Positions 1-6,126 of a DNA stretch of 38,578 nucleotides are shown piece after piece (position 1 is the stretch's first letter; each line of letters opens with the position of its first letter). Origin of the DNA: a virus; IMG/VR virus record IMGVR_UViG_3300046005_001481, positions 1 to 38,578 of that record; one strand, given 5' to 3'. The position numbers and the translations under genes are program-made. The notes beneath the pieces are model-generated. The model saw only the letters and a list, made by a program, of their open reading frames with translations, had not been told where the DNA came from and ran no database searches.

Positions 1-197
1 GAGATATCCCCCCTAAACTGACATTATGACACTATATAAGGGGGGATACGGGGGGAGGGGCCCCCTATATGGGGGGTATACCCCATGCCAGGAGGGTCCC
101 ATGTCATAATAAAGTTATTAACATTATACCCCGCCCCCCATATAAGTTATCAACAATTTAATGTGGATAACTTATGGTATGACAAGTAGTCAGGTTA
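1..197. other. G-rich palindromic non-coding left edge
   Basis: No gene is seen here. The stretch is built of nested inverted repeats. TATCCCCCCT (5-14) pairs with AGGGGGGATA (39-48). TATATGGGGGG (66-76) pairs with CCCCCCATATA (134-144). GGGGTATACCCC (73-84) is a perfect palindrome. Four G-runs between 40 and 76 (G6, G6, G4, G6) could form a G-quadruplex on the plus strand. TTATCAACA (147-155) is one base off a DnaA box and the complement of TTATCCACA lies at 162-170. TGACATTATGACA (19-31) recurs inverted at 1815-1827. Together this suggests part of an origin or control region. That role is inferred. Confidence 0.5.
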
Positions 198-632
198 TTA
201 GTATTCGGGTCCATCGGGGTTAACGATGAATGATGATGGTTTAAATGAACGTCCTGATGGAAGCTTCAGTTCATCAGGTAAGGCGGGGGAGTCATGTATC
301 TTATCCATTAGGTCTTCCATGTGGTCGGTGATAGTATTTTTCCCCTCGGTGTATGACATGTTAAATATTAGTGATGGGTATAATCCTTTATAGTAATACC
401 CCTTCTCAATTCTACCAACAGCATAGTCAGGAAAGGAAAAGTCAGTTAATTCTTTTACCTTATCTCGGTCAACAACAAAGTCCAAGAAGATAATGTTATA
501 CTCATTAATCTCATCCTCATTAAATGTAACATCTACAATCCATGGAAACTCTTTCATGATGGCACGTCTAACAACTTTGTATTCATAGTTGTTTCTTAAC
601 TGCTCGGGGGTCATTGGTGTTCTTGCGCTCAT
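198..632 (-). CDS. Unknown protein, 144 aa, under a TATTTAT-type promoter
   Basis: I do not recognise a family. The protein is 144 residues, acidic, soluble-looking, with no signal peptide or membrane segment. It starts MSARTPMTPEQLRNN and has a mixed alpha/beta look, with a helix around residues 8-30, then alternating hydrophobic strands. The start is supported by TATTTAT (637-643 on the complement) 4 nt upstream, the arrangement shared by many genes in this window. It is the leftmost gene, reading towards the G-rich edge, and no terminator hairpin with a T-tract is seen after it. Being in the same promoter class as the tagged proteins suggests expression in the same phase. It lacks the N-terminal tag itself. 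Confidence 0.75.
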   Translation of the reverse strand: MSARTPMTPEQLRNNYEYKVVRRAIMKEFPWIVDVTFNEDEINEYNIIFLDFVVDRDKVKELTDFSFPDYAVGRIEKGYYYKGLYPSLIFNMSYTEGKNTITDHMEDLMDKIHDSPALPDELKLPSGRSFKPSSFIVNPDGPEY

Positions 633-636
633 AACA

Positions 637-643
637 ATAAATA
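637..643 (-). promoter_or_regulatory. TATTTAT motif upstream of the 198-632 gene
   Basis: TATATTTATTGTT directly precedes the ATG on the minus strand. It is one of nineteen matches to [AG]TATTTAT placed just before start codons in this window. A promoter giving an almost leaderless mRNA is the favoured reading. Confidence 0.5.
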
Positions 644-656
644 TATCATTTTTTAT

Positions 657-700
657 TTGGGGAAGTCAATATTAATCCGTACCTTTGATGTGTCATCAAA
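657..700 (+). promoter_or_regulatory. Host-type promoter TTG-N20-TACCTTTG with overlapping hairpin
   Basis: TTG (657-659) lies exactly 20 nt before TACCTTTG (680-687), matching the Bacteroidota -33/-7 pattern. A perfect hairpin, TTTGATG-TGT-CATCAAA (684-700), overlaps the -7 box and the expected start of transcription, so it could be an operator or a 5' mRNA hairpin. It reads towards the metallopeptidase-like gene, which also has its own promoter at 791-821. Confidence 0.55.
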
Positions 701-790
701 AAGGGGTGACGGGCGCGACCTTTAATTCGGGTGGGGGAGAGTGTACTCCAACCTGCTTTATATTTTTTTATAAAGATATTCCCCGCCCAT

Positions 791-821
791 TTGGTGGTCT
801 CAGATATTATTCATATCTTTG
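791..821 (+). promoter_or_regulatory. Host-type promoter TTG-N20-TATCTTTG
   Basis: TTG (791-793) and TATCTTTG (814-821) are separated by exactly 20 nt. The ATG at 827 is only 5 nt after the -7 box, so the mRNA would be leaderless or nearly so. This decided the start of the gene at 827-1222. Confidence 0.65.
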
Positions 822-826
822 TATTC

Positions 827-1222
827 ATGAAGACCACCTTAAATACCCCCATCAAAACTATGACCACCCCATATCTTAGGAAGATTGTTGGGGAGACCAT
901 TAAGTGGTGCAATAAGAACCTTGGCAAGAAGAGGTATAAGATAACTTATAGGGTTAGGACCCTTGGGAATGTTAAGTGCCCCCAACATGCCAGATATAAC
1001 TATCATATTAGGACCATGACCATATTCAGGGACCATTGCCCCACCGTTAAGATGGTTATATGTTCCGTTCTTCATGAATATACTCATTACCTTCAGAATC
1101 TACGTTGGTATAATAATGTTCTATATAAGGTTGGATATGAACACCACCCTCAGGAGATTGAAGCTCGAGAGATGGAGAATAGGTATAATGAATGTTGGAA
1201 ACAAATTAAAAATATAATATGA
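827..1222 (+). CDS. Small HExxH zinc metallopeptidase-like protein
   Basis: This 131-residue protein carries HEYTH at residues 83-87, the zincin signature, followed by HPQEIEARE at 107-115, where a glutamate probably gives the third zinc ligand, as in M78/SprT-like minimal metallopeptidases. The region before the motif is basic. No signal peptide is present, so it should act in the cytoplasm or in the virion. The start at 827 was chosen because a TTG-N20-TATCTTTG promoter ends 5 nt upstream. The ATG at 860 is an alternative, and a GTG at 731 lies upstream of that promoter. The gene overlaps the next micro-ORF by ATGA, so the two are translationally coupled. Its substrate is unknown. Confidence 0.7.
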   Translation: MKTTLNTPIKTMTTPYLRKIVGETIKWCNKNLGKKRYKITYRVRTLGNVKCPQHARYNYHIRTMTIFRDHCPTVKMVICSVLHEYTHYLQNLRWYNNVLYKVGYEHHPQEIEAREMENRYNECWKQIKNII

Positions 1223-1299
1223 GAAACTTTTTGAAAGCAATATTCCTTGGTTACTTGGTGATGTGGATATATGATATCTTCTTTGGACCAAAGAAGTAA
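1219..1299 (+). CDS. 26-aa hydrophobic membrane peptide
   Basis: A 26-codon ORF starts at the ATG inside the ATGA that ends the metallopeptidase-like gene, and encodes MRNFLKAIFLGYLVMWIYDI followed by FFGPKK. Residues 4-22 form one hydrophobic segment flanked by basic residues, so a single-pass membrane peptide is likely. The stop overlaps the ACCCCGCC motif at 1301-1308 by almost nothing. Coupling to a protease gene suggests an anchor or accessory partner, but this is inference. A chance ORF cannot be excluded at this length. Confidence 0.45.
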   Translation: MRNFLKAIFLGYLVMWIYDIFFGPKK

Positions 1300-1424
1300 T
1301 ACCCCGCCACTTATTATTATAATAATAAACAATTAGTTAATTCATTACAAACTTCATAACAGAACCTTATACACTTCTGAAAAATATTTATAATAAACCC
1401 CTCCATTTATTATTAGTCTCATAA

Positions 1425-1676
1425 TTAGTACCCCGCCAATCTTATTAATTCTTGACACTTATTCATCACCTCGGTTGGGGTGATGTCACTATGTTCATAT
1501 AACCCATCTATCTTAGCATCCACACATCCCCACGCATTCATCCCGATTGGTTTTCTTTGGAAGGTCTTCTTGGCCCTCTCATAATACAGTGACCCGAGTT
1601 CTGTATTGTCTTCTCTAATGATTATCCTTAATCTGTCAGGTTCTATCTCCGTTAAATTAAATGTCAGTATGTTCAT
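1425..1676 (-). CDS. Unknown small protein, 83 aa
   Basis: I do not recognise a family. The protein begins MNILTFNLTEIEPDRLRIII, giving two short beta strands, and ends in an amphipathic helix (ITPTEVMNKCQELIRLAG). The start is supported by TATTTAT (1681-1687, complement) 4 nt upstream. The same bases form TTATCCACA (complement of 1676-1684), a perfect DnaA-box 9-mer, so the start region could bind DnaA as well as RNA polymerase. It stands alone between the micro-ORF and the origin-like stretch. Confidence 0.65.
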   Translation of the reverse strand: MNILTFNLTEIEPDRLRIIIREDNTELGSLYYERAKKTFQRKPIGMNAWGCVDAKIDGLYEHSDITPTEVMNKCQELIRLAGY

Positions 1677-2051
1677 GTGGATAAATATAGGTTAAGGAAC
1701 ATAAAAAATAAAGTTACTAACAGGCGGGGTGTTGATAACTTTTGGTCCTGACACTATGACAGGGGGAAAAATAAATGTTAATTGTGGATAACTTTAGGGG
1801 TAAAAATTTGGATTTGTCATAATGTCAGGTCGAGGGTTCGCGTGGGGATAATCCCCTCGACACATATTCACCCCTATTTATACTAACACTTCTTACCACT
1901 TTCCCCCACCGTTATGGTTATGTGGATAGTGTAATGACCACTTTTTTCCCCCTGACGACCCCTACAGAACCAGTTTTTTACTATGTATGTTTATTGGCTA
2001 AAAAAGGAGTAGTAAGTGAGAGACGCGGGGAAACGACTGTAAGGAGTGTTT

Positions 2052-2069
2052 CATGACTACTCAGTCATG
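2052..2069. repeat. Perfect hairpin CATGACT-ACTC-AGTCATG
   Basis: A 7-bp stem with a 4-nt loop sits inside the origin-like region. It has no T-tract, so it is not a terminator. It may be a protein-binding palindrome or a single-strand structure used in replication. Confidence 0.5.
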
Positions 2070-2309
2070 GTTTAAACTTACTTCAACGAACCGTCAGGTG
2101 GTTTTATGGTCACCTCATATCACACAAAATAGGTCCCCTCGTATAGACATTTCATTAATGGTGGGAGAATGTGGGAACTAATTAATGACTATATGTTTTT
2201 ACATATCATTTACACCGAAGGTCTTATTTTATATGTAAATGCGTATAGTCCTGTCGTATAAAAATTATAAATTCATGTCGTATGGATATTATAATATCGT
2301 GTTATTAAA

Positions 2310-2328
2310 CGATAATCTACGATTATCG
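2310..2328. repeat. Inverted repeat CGATAATC-TAC-GATTATCG
   Basis: An 8-bp perfect inverted repeat with a 3-bp centre, embedded in the AT-richest part of the non-coding stretch and next to repeated GTCGTAT words at about 2252 and 2277. Likely a binding site for a replication or partition protein. This role is inferred. Confidence 0.5.
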
Positions 2329-2513
2329 CATCTTTAGACGATATTTCATTATCCCCTAATAGATGAACACTATATCACCATCTCATTTGATGTCTTATAG
2401 TTTGGTGGGGACCCCAATATAGGCGGGGGAATATTTTGTGAATAATACTTATTCGTTATGAATTATAGTTATTATAGGTTAATTTTGTGAAATATAGTTA
2501 TATGGGATTATGG

Positions 2514-2584
2514 AATAAGGGTATGAGTGAAGTGTCGGGAACACGGATGTGTTCTTAATCCGACACGTAATGAATACCCTTATT
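2514..2584 (-). repeat. Structured 3' hairpin element, copy 1
   Basis: The outer stem AATAAGGGTAT (2514-2524) pairs with ATACCCTTATT (2574-2584) over 11 bp. The middle stem GTGTCGG (2532-2538) pairs with CCGACAC (2560-2566). The inner stem GAACAC (2539-2544) pairs with GTGTTC (2549-2554) around a GGAT loop, and a 5-nt one-sided bulge TTAAT separates the inner and middle stems. It lies just after the stop codon of the methyltransferase gene, with no T-tract following, so it is not an ordinary terminator. The other copies are at 3575-3645 and 4192-4269. Confidence 0.7.
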
Positions 2585-2591
2585 ATATAAT

Positions 2592-3446
2592 CTATTTAGA
2601 ATTAATAATATTAGTGAGTCTTTCTTCTGTTTGTTTGTAATACTCTTCATTAAGTTCTATACCTATGGAGTTTCTACCTAACTCTAATGCAACCTTACAA
2701 GTTGTACCACTACCTAAGAATGGGTCTAATACAATATCCCCTTCTTGTGTGAATAGTTTAATGAACCATTCAGGTAATCCTTCAGGGTATGCAGCTGAGT
2801 GACTCTTATTTCCTGACTCTGTTGCAATATACAATACATTATCAGGTAGTACCATTTCTTTACCCACCCAATTCTCAATCTTCTTACCAAATCCGCTACC
2901 CACTTTAGATTCATCTCTTGTTCTATCTGTATCACTTAAGTTCTTTAGTCTTGTCTTTGACCAATCACCAATAGGTACTTTAACCTCATCTTGATACATG
3001 TTAAACTTCTTATCCTTATTGAAGTGTAATAATCTTTCCCATGCATCTCTTAATCTATTTGGCCATTTACCAGGGAATGAGTTTCTCTTATGCCACATAT
3101 ACTCTTCAGTCCACAACCATCCTTGTTTTCTCATGGCTAAAATTAACTCTAACACATATGTATGTCTTTCTCCGTTATACACCTTTTCCTTGATGTTTAA
3201 TATGAATGAACCTGTTGGTTTTAACACTCTTAATAACTCCGCACTAATAGGTAAAAACCATTCCACATATCCATCAGGATGTATTCCTCCGTAAGTTGAT
3301 TTTCTTTGGTCTGAGTATGGCGGTGATGTTACAATCAAATCAATTGAATTATCCTCCATCTGTTTTAATATCTCTAAGGAGTCTCCTTGATATAGTTCTA
3401 TTGTTTTACCACTTTGTGACTGTAATGTTATTCCTGCCGCTGACAT
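2592..3446 (-). CDS. DNA methyltransferase (TSPPY class, N4-cytosine or N6-adenine)
   Basis: This 284-residue protein transfers a methyl group from S-adenosylmethionine to an exocyclic amine of a DNA base. Motif IV is TSPPY at residues 40-44, a form common in N4-cytosine enzymes, and the AdoMet-binding motif I is DPFLGSGTT at 241-249. Motif IV comes before motif I, as in the beta class. A target-recognition region fits between them. No restriction partner is adjacent, so it is an orphan enzyme, as is usual in phages, probably for protection from host restriction. A host-type promoter lies at 3505-3535, and the structured hairpin copy 1 follows the stop. A second methyltransferase lies at 27374-28222. 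Confidence 0.92.
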   Translation of the reverse strand: MSAAGITLQSQSGKTIELYQGDSLEILKQMEDNSIDLIVTSPPYSDQRKSTYGGIHPDGYVEWFLPISAELLRVLKPTGSFILNIKEKVYNGERHTYVLELILAMRKQGWLWTEEYMWHKRNSFPGKWPNRLRDAWERLLHFNKDKKFNMYQDEVKVPIGDWSKTRLKNLSDTDRTRDESKVGSGFGKKIENWVGKEMVLPDNVLYIATESGNKSHSAAYPEGLPEWFIKLFTQEGDIVLDPFLGSGTTCKVALELGRNSIGIELNEEYYKQTEERLTNIINSK

Positions 3447-3504
3447 AATTATTTATCTTAATGAAATTTATTGTATTATCTTCGTTTGTGAAGTTTGTTA
3501 AGAG

Positions 3505-3535
3505 CAAAGATAATGAATATATTTTATGCCCCCAA
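3505..3535 (-). promoter_or_regulatory. Host-type promoter for the methyltransferase
   Basis: On the minus strand TTG (3533-3535) and TATCTTTG (3505-3512) are 20 nt apart. The ATG is about 58 nt downstream, giving an ordinary leader. The promoter reads straight into the methyltransferase gene. Confidence 0.65.
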
Positions 3536-3574
3536 CTAATATCATAATGTATTTTGGTAAGACAGGAATGTGGA

Positions 3575-3645
3575 ATTAATGAACGAATAAAATGGTCGGG
3601 AACACGGGAGTGTTCCTAATCCGACCATGGAGTGAGTGAATTAAT
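3575..3645 (-). repeat. Structured 3' hairpin element, copy 2
   Basis: The middle stem ATGGTCGG (3592-3599) pairs with CCGACCAT (3621-3628). The inner stem GAACAC (3600-3605) pairs with GTGTTC (3610-3615) around GGGA. The outer arms ATTAAT (3575-3580 and 3640-3645) also pair. Relative to copy 1 the middle stem has changed on both sides, which is compensatory. It sits 10 nt after the stop codon of the SHOCT-type membrane protein gene. Confidence 0.7.
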
Positions 3646-3655
3646 AACAGATTCC

Positions 3656-4096
3656 CTATAACTTATTAATTTTCATCATAAGAACTTCATACTCTCGTTT
3701 AGTAATTTTTTCACTAACATAAAGTTCTTCGGTTTGTTTAGTTAAACGTTCTTTTTCCTTTATTGTCTTATTATATGTGTTTACTCTGTCTATAACTCTC
3801 TTGTTATCGTCATAATAACCCTTTCCGATAACAAAAGTAAACAACAAGGTCAGGATAAGAAATGGAATATAAACGTTTTTTTCGTCTACCGCTTCCATAG
3901 CAAAAAGAAATGAGGTAATAAAAATCGCCAAAATCATTGACATAAATGACCACAGGATTGTTTTGAAAATTTGTTTTCCTGATAAAGAAGGAGAACTCTT
4001 GTATTCTCCTGAAGATTGAGATAAGTTATCAATCATGTTGTCTGCCGCTCTGCGGCCAATTGTGAGTCCGAAACCTCTTACGATGGAATTTAACAT
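3656..4096 (-). CDS. Two-pass membrane protein with C-terminal SHOCT-like domain
   Basis: The 146-residue protein has a polar N-terminus (about 1-45) and two hydrophobic segments, at about residues 46-68 and 76-94. A coiled, charged stretch follows, then a C-terminal piece (about 119-146, LYVSEKITKREYEVLMMKIN) that matches the SHOCT pattern of a short helix pair with I-T-x-x-E-[FY]-E. SHOCT domains are small oligomerisation or interaction modules on the cytoplasmic face of membrane proteins. A host-type promoter (4121-4150) drives it, and hairpin copy 2 follows the stop. In a phage it could act in superinfection exclusion or membrane takeover, but nothing in the sequence decides this. Confidence 0.75.
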   Translation of the reverse strand: MLNSIVRGFGLTIGRRAADNMIDNLSQSSGEYKSSPSLSGKQIFKTILWSFMSMILAIFITSFLFAMEAVDEKNVYIPFLILTLLFTFVIGKGYYDDNKRVIDRVNTYNKTIKEKERLTKQTEELYVSEKITKREYEVLMMKINKL

Positions 4097-4120
4097 AGTT
4101 TATTTTTTAATGGTGAACTA

Positions 4121-4150
4121 CAAAGATACTACTATTTCTTATATCTCCAA
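4121..4150 (-). promoter_or_regulatory. Host-type promoter for the SHOCT membrane protein
   Basis: TTG (4148-4150) and TATCTTTG (4121-4128) on the minus strand are 19 nt apart. The leader to the ATG at 4096 is about 20 nt. Confidence 0.65.
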
Positions 4151-4191
4151 ACTTTTTTTAATTTACCGTAATAAAGATTATTACTATTTAT

Positions 4192-4269
4192 ATGTAATGA
4201 ACGAATGAAATGGTCGGGAACACGGGAGTGTTCTTAGTCCGACCATGGAGTGAGTGAGTTAATTATACA
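4192..4269 (-). repeat. Structured 3' hairpin element, copy 3
   Basis: The middle stem ATGGTCGG (4210-4217) pairs with CCGACCAT (4239-4246). The inner stem GAACAC (4218-4223) pairs with GTGTTC (4228-4233) around GGGA, with the one-sided bulge TTAGT. Outer arms ATGTA and TACAT can pair, and the 3' arm abuts the stop codon of the gene at 4270-4707. The flanks GAACGAATGAA and GGAGTGAGTGA are shared almost exactly with copy 2. Confidence 0.7.
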
Positions 4270-4707
4270 TTACTCATGTCTGTTATGTAGTTTTGTAATA
4301 AAGTCTTTAAACTGTGGTTGTGATATGAAATCTTTAATATCTTTCTTTACTGTATCTCTCTTACAGAATCTATTAAAGAAGTGCTCAGGTATATTCTCAC
4401 TTTCTTCTTGGTATGAATCAAAAGAATAATCCTCAGGTGTTAGTGTTTCTTCTATGTCTACCCACTCTTGTTCTCTTTTATTTACATCATCTATAGTGTG
4501 GAAACCTTCTGAGTCTAAATAATAATCCCCTATCTTTATATAGACATGAACTAAAACATCATCTATTACTTCCCCCTCGTCATCGAGTCTCTCTGCAAGG
4601 ATTAAGTAATAATTAATAGGGAAGTTCTTTGGTACTAATTTTCTTATTTCATCTATAATGATATTCGCGAAATAGTGACAATACCCATGTTGATAATCGT
4701 AGTTCAT
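4270..4707 (-). CDS. Putative Cys-His hydrolase-like protein, 145 aa
   Basis: No family is firmly recognised. An N-terminal GYCHYFA (residues 8-14) and a later VHVYIKIGDYYLDSEGF segment (about 52-68) put a Cys at the start of a helix and His and Asp on following strands. That order is used by papain/transglutaminase-fold cysteine peptidases and amidases. The C-terminal half is acidic and helical. The start at 4707 rather than 4713 was chosen because TATTTAT (4712-4718, complement) then lies 4 nt upstream, as for the gene at 18765. It diverges from the tagged gene at 4741, with only 33 bp between the starts. Confidence 0.6.
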   Translation of the reverse strand: MNYDYQHGYCHYFANIIIDEIRKLVPKNFPINYYLILAERLDDEGEVIDDVLVHVYIKIGDYYLDSEGFHTIDDVNKREQEWVDIEETLTPEDYSFDSYQEESENIPEHFFNRFCKRDTVKKDIKDFISQPQFKDFITKLHNRHE

Positions 4708-4740
4708 ATTCATAAATACATCTTATTCATATTTATCCAT
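4708..4740. promoter_or_regulatory. Divergent pair of TATTTAT motifs
   Basis: Two motifs face away from each other in 33 bp: TATTTAT on the minus strand (4712-4718) for the gene starting at 4707, and on the plus strand (4730-4736) for the gene starting at 4741. Each is 4 nt from its ATG. There is no room for a conventional leader on either side, which favours leaderless transcripts. Confidence 0.55.
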
Positions 4741-5181
4741 ATGGAAGTAATAATATCAGAATCTAAACTTACTAAAATCCTTCACAAATATCTTAATATG
4801 TCTTATGAAGGATTTGATGACTGTTACCATGATTGGGCAGAATTTAATTGTGGTATGGGTGTTTGTTGTGACCCTTATGCCGTTGTGTTTGTTCTACCTC
4901 AGAGCGAATACGATGATTATCTATTTAAATTAGTTAATGGTAACTACTACGATGATGATGGTGATTACCCTTCGGAAATTTCAGATGAGTTACCTGAGGT
5001 TTGTGAGAATAGACCTGATATAAGTGATAGTGAGTTTGAGACCATACTTATGTCGGAAGATATGTACGAGAGAATTACTAACTTATTTGGTAGTATTAAT
5101 ATTTGGAGAGGTCCTTTATTATCCATTATGAATAAGACGTTTCATACTAACGCTCGTAGTCTAATATACATATACGAATAA
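4741..5181 (+). CDS. Tagged unknown protein, 146 aa (N-terminus MEVIISESKLTKIL)
   Basis: The first residues, MEVIISE-SKLTKIL, match the shared tag described in the findings, with an I-S-E site after residue 7. The rest is acidic and rich in Tyr and Asp, with a Cys cluster near the start of the body (DDCYHDWAEFNCGMGVCC, about residues 26-43) that may bind metal or form disulfides. No family is recognised. The ATG at 4741 is preferred over one at 4675 because it places TATTTAT (4730-4736) 4 nt upstream and exposes the tag at the terminus. A 3' element shared with the gene ending at 6078 follows. Likely a late, possibly head-packaged protein by inference. Confidence 0.7.
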   Translation: MEVIISESKLTKILHKYLNMSYEGFDDCYHDWAEFNCGMGVCCDPYAVVFVLPQSEYDDYLFKLVNGNYYDDDGDYPSEISDELPEVCENRPDISDSEFETILMSEDMYERITNLFGSINIWRGPLLSIMNKTFHTNARSLIYIYE

Positions 5182-5189
5182 CTCTGTCG

Positions 5190-5224
5190 TTGTTCGGCTG
5201 GCATTAATCCCCCAACCCCTTTTT
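5190..5224 (+). terminator. 3' element GGCTGGCATT...CCCCCAACCCC-T run, copy 1
   Basis: GGCTGG and CCAACC can form a stem with one mismatch, followed by a run of five T. The element is repeated almost exactly at 6081-6118 after another plus-strand gene, so a terminator role is likely, though the stem is weak. Confidence 0.45.
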
Positions 5225-5259
5225 ATGGTTTTTGTACATAATATATCATTTTAATTTCT

Positions 5260-5267
5260 TACCTTTG
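5260..5267 (+). promoter_or_regulatory. Probable -7 box TACCTTTG
   Basis: TACCTTTG fits the Bacteroidota -7 consensus and lies 21 nt before the ATG at 5289. The nearest TTG is 25 nt upstream rather than 20, so this promoter is less certain than the others. Confidence 0.4.
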
Positions 5268-5288
5268 TTATATTATTAATATACACAT

Positions 5289-5798
5289 ATGAAACTTGAT
5301 ATTACAAACTACACCATCGAAGAACTTGTTGAACTTAAAAACGATATAGTTAACCGTATTAAGAATTACTCTGACGGCTATGTCTATCTATGTAATGTCC
5401 GTTCGTATGGTCGTATTTGGAAGGAACATGTTTATAATACTCACACTCTTCAGGAACTATGTTATCGTTATTTCGGTGATGATGGTATTGTTGATGTTTA
5501 TTCTACTAACCCCGACCTTTCTCATATAGAGAACTACGGCGATGTTATGTACGTTAAATCCGTTGATGACTATGATAAGTGGAAACACCACGAATACCTT
5601 AAACGTATGGTTGTTGATACTGAGAAGGAATTGAACGAGTGGGATAAACGTGATGATGTTCCGTTTAATCAAAGACCTAAGTTTTCTCCCATCTATTCCC
5701 GTGAGGATTTGGATGGTTTGAGAATTGAATTATCGGAATATGATATGTCTTTTGTTCCACCTGTTAGATATGAAGGCAATGTCGAACGAAACGATTGA
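5289..5798 (+). CDS. Unknown protein, 169 aa
   Basis: I do not recognise a family. The protein starts with an amphipathic helix (MKLDITNYTIEELVELKNDI) and is rich in Tyr, Asp and Arg, with no membrane segment or signal peptide. The C-terminal part (about 125-165) is proline-containing and acidic. Its codon choice (many CGT Arg codons) differs from the AGA-rich neighbours, which may mean high expression or a different origin. It overlaps the start of the next gene by about 20 nt, so the two probably share one mRNA from the TACCTTTG box at 5260. Confidence 0.7.
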   Translation: MKLDITNYTIEELVELKNDIVNRIKNYSDGYVYLCNVRSYGRIWKEHVYNTHTLQELCYRYFGDDGIVDVYSTNPDLSHIENYGDVMYVKSVDDYDKWKHHEYLKRMVVDTEKELNEWDKRDDVPFNQRPKFSPIYSREDLDGLRIELSEYDMSFVPPVRYEGNVERND

Positions 5799-6078
5799 TA
5801 AGATGTTAGAACATTATTGGGCTCACAAATTTGATTCCGCTCATTTCTTTGACGGCATCATTTTTAAAGATAAATGGGAGGGATTTTTTAAAGTGAACCA
5901 TTTATACGAAAAACATATGATTTTGGGTCAACCTATTAATGATGTGATGTGGTATTGCTCTAATGGATATTTTAGTGGCGGTTGCGATATGTTTAATTTA
6001 TCCATAGGTTCGTTTAATGATAGTATGTCCCGATATGTTAAAAAGACTTATGGTATTGATACAGGATTAATTATTTAG
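5779..6078 (+). CDS. Unknown protein, 99 aa
   Basis: A small soluble protein of unknown function starting MSNETIDKMLEHYWAHKF, rich in aromatic residues, with YCSNGYFSGGCDMF near the middle, where two Cys could bind a metal. The start at 5779 was chosen to keep the overlap with the upstream gene short. ATGs at 5770 and 5725 are in frame. Co-transcribed with the 169-aa gene and followed by the second copy of the 3' element. Confidence 0.6.
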   Translation: MSNETIDKMLEHYWAHKFDSAHFFDGIIFKDKWEGFFKVNHLYEKHMILGQPINDVMWYCSNGYFSGGCDMFNLSIGSFNDSMSRYVKKTYGIDTGLII

Positions 6079-6080
6079 CG

Positions 6081-6118
6081 TTGTGTGGCTGGCATTCAAT
6101 CCCCCAACCCCCTTTTTT
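6081..6118 (+). terminator. 3' element GGCTGGCATT...CCCCCAACCCCC-T run, copy 2
   Basis: Nearly identical to 5190-5224, with six T after the C-run. It lies between convergent genes ending at 6078 (plus) and 6127 (minus), so it would stop the plus-strand transcript. Confidence 0.45.
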
Positions 6119-6126
6119 CTTTACTA

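Larger units (their letters stand above)
1676..2512. other. Origin-like non-coding region with DnaA-box 9-mers and iterons
   Basis: About 0.8 kb without a gene. TGTGGATAA, the complement of the DnaA box TTATCCACA, occurs at 1676-1684 and 1783-1791, with near matches at 1729-1737 and 1921-1929. The 13-mer TGTCATAATGTCA (1815-1827) and its near-inverse TGACACTATGACA (1749-1761) repeat a sequence from the left edge. To the right the DNA becomes strongly AT-rich (2200-2480), as in a DNA unwinding element, and contains the perfect inverted repeat at 2310-2328. These are what one expects of a theta-type origin. No replication gene is adjacent, so the call is an inference. Confidence 0.45.

Noticed and set aside
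637-643. T4-type late promoter TATAAATA
   Set aside because: The motif on the coding strand is TATTTAT, which is the complement of the T4 box, so it cannot be called the same element.
839-1087. 82-aa minus-strand ORF over the metallopeptidase-like gene
   Set aside because: It is antisense to a gene with a clear HExxH motif and promoter, and has no support of its own.
2514-2584. Hammerhead ribozyme
   Set aside because: The conserved CTGATGA and GAAA core is missing. Another ribozyme class is not excluded.
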